DNA of 64,000 nt. Origin: Curvibacter delicatus NBRC 14919. Lineage in GTDB: Bacteria; Pseudomonadota; Gammaproteobacteria; Burkholderiales; Burkholderiaceae_C. Numbering within the stretch: position 1 is the stretch's first letter; each line of letters begins with the position of its first letter. A model generated the notes under the pieces. The model did not search any database and was not told where the DNA came from. It saw only the letters and a list, made by a program, of their open reading frames with translations. Shown in pieces: positions 63,888 through 64,000 of the stretch. The translations under genes and the position numbers were made by a program. The stretch covers positions 56,987 to 120,986 of the forward strand of contig NZ_BCWP01000007.1 of the NCBI RefSeq assembly GCF_001592265.1. The letters are read 5' to 3'.

Positions 63888-64000
63888 TGTCTTCGGTATC
63901 CGGTTTCCCTCGCCGTTATGAGAAGGCGAGTAGCGCAGGGGCAAGCGGATCAAGAGCCGTGCATGTTTGAGCGCAGCGAGTTTGCGCGGCTCCCGCTTGG
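63888..64000. repeat. Second intergenic repeat unit, cut by the window end
   Basis: AAGGCGAGTAGCGCAGGGGC, AAGCGGATCAAGAGCCG and GTTTGAGCGCAGCGAG mark a segment I associate with multicopy intergenic elements of Comamonadaceae. It runs to the window edge, so its full length is not visible. Confidence 0.4.

Overview
The window is a stretch of bacterial chromosome with high GC (my visual estimate is mid-60s percent) and very dense genes. It fits a betaproteobacterium of the order Burkholderiales, most likely family Comamonadaceae. The reasons are gene content and order (trxB/ftsK-lolA/rarA, argH beside an AlgZ/AlgR-type pair, hemC-hemD-hemX-hemY, a Bug-type periplasmic binding protein, a CX14CX2C QueE) and several short intergenic repeat families that I associate with Comamonadaceae. 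No species can be assigned from the sequence alone.

Layout. 0-8.4 kb is housekeeping: a partial fatty-acid desaturase, rpmB-rpmG, trxB divergent from ftsK-lolA, a RidA-like protein, a VIT1/CCC1-type transporter and rarA. 8.4-11.9 kb is a four-gene branched-chain amino-acid ABC transporter operon (livHMGF) with no binding protein. 12.0-12.8 kb is a foreign-looking orphan with a GIY-YIG-like domain, bounded by integron-like core sites. 12.9-25 kb is mixed core metabolism: GlcG-like, VOC and DUF3147 proteins, a Bug protein, an AscD-like reductase, a YeeZ-like epimerase, tRNA-Leu(CAA) with nearby tRNA debris, cysM, a Nudix hydrolase, a DUF342 protein, tusA, galU and valS.

25.1-34.5 kb is the most accessory part. 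A minus-strand operon encodes a bile-acid/sodium symporter family protein, an NAD-epimerase, a short-chain dehydrogenase, a periplasmic c-heme/Vgb-propeller protein and an MFS transporter. It is divergent from an AraC-type regulator. That regulator meets a second minus-strand operon encoding a VOC protein, an FAD monooxygenase and a DUF2783 protein. Together these look like an uncharacterised catabolic locus for a hydrophobic or aromatic compound. 34.8-37.4 kb is a rubrerythrin / heterodisulfide-reductase-like Fe-S protein / DUF3501 module.

37.4-49 kb holds a SPOR lipoprotein, truC and yaaA starting on one shared CATG, queF, a dienoyl-CoA isomerase-like crotonase, a DUF1569 protein, dinB, an orphan histidine kinase divergent from a molybdopterin-oxidoreductase-fold protein, an FMN-dependent 2-hydroxyacid dehydrogenase with a hemerythrin, and argH. 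49-54.6 kb holds the AlgZ/AlgR-like pair, terC, a DUF2325 gene and a small gene behind a Fur-like promoter, and queE-queD. 54.6-55.3 kb is a second AT-richer orphan island. 55.3-63.5 kb holds ppc, hemC-hemD-hemX-hemY and a degenerate GGDEF protein. The last 500 bases are intergenic repeats.

How genes work together: QueE, QueD and QueF supply the preQ1 branch of queuosine synthesis from two separate loci. HemC and HemD act in sequence toward uroporphyrinogen III, with HemX and HemY as accessory membrane proteins. TrxB, rubrerythrin, hemerythrin and the Fur-like sites form a scattered redox and iron theme. The less routine signals are: (i) a GCTAT...ATAGC repeat family, some copies of which lie inside coding sequence; (ii) two orphan genes bounded by integron-like core sites; (iii) direct and inverted tRNA-Leu fragments beside the intact gene; (iv) the AraC-linked catabolic locus.
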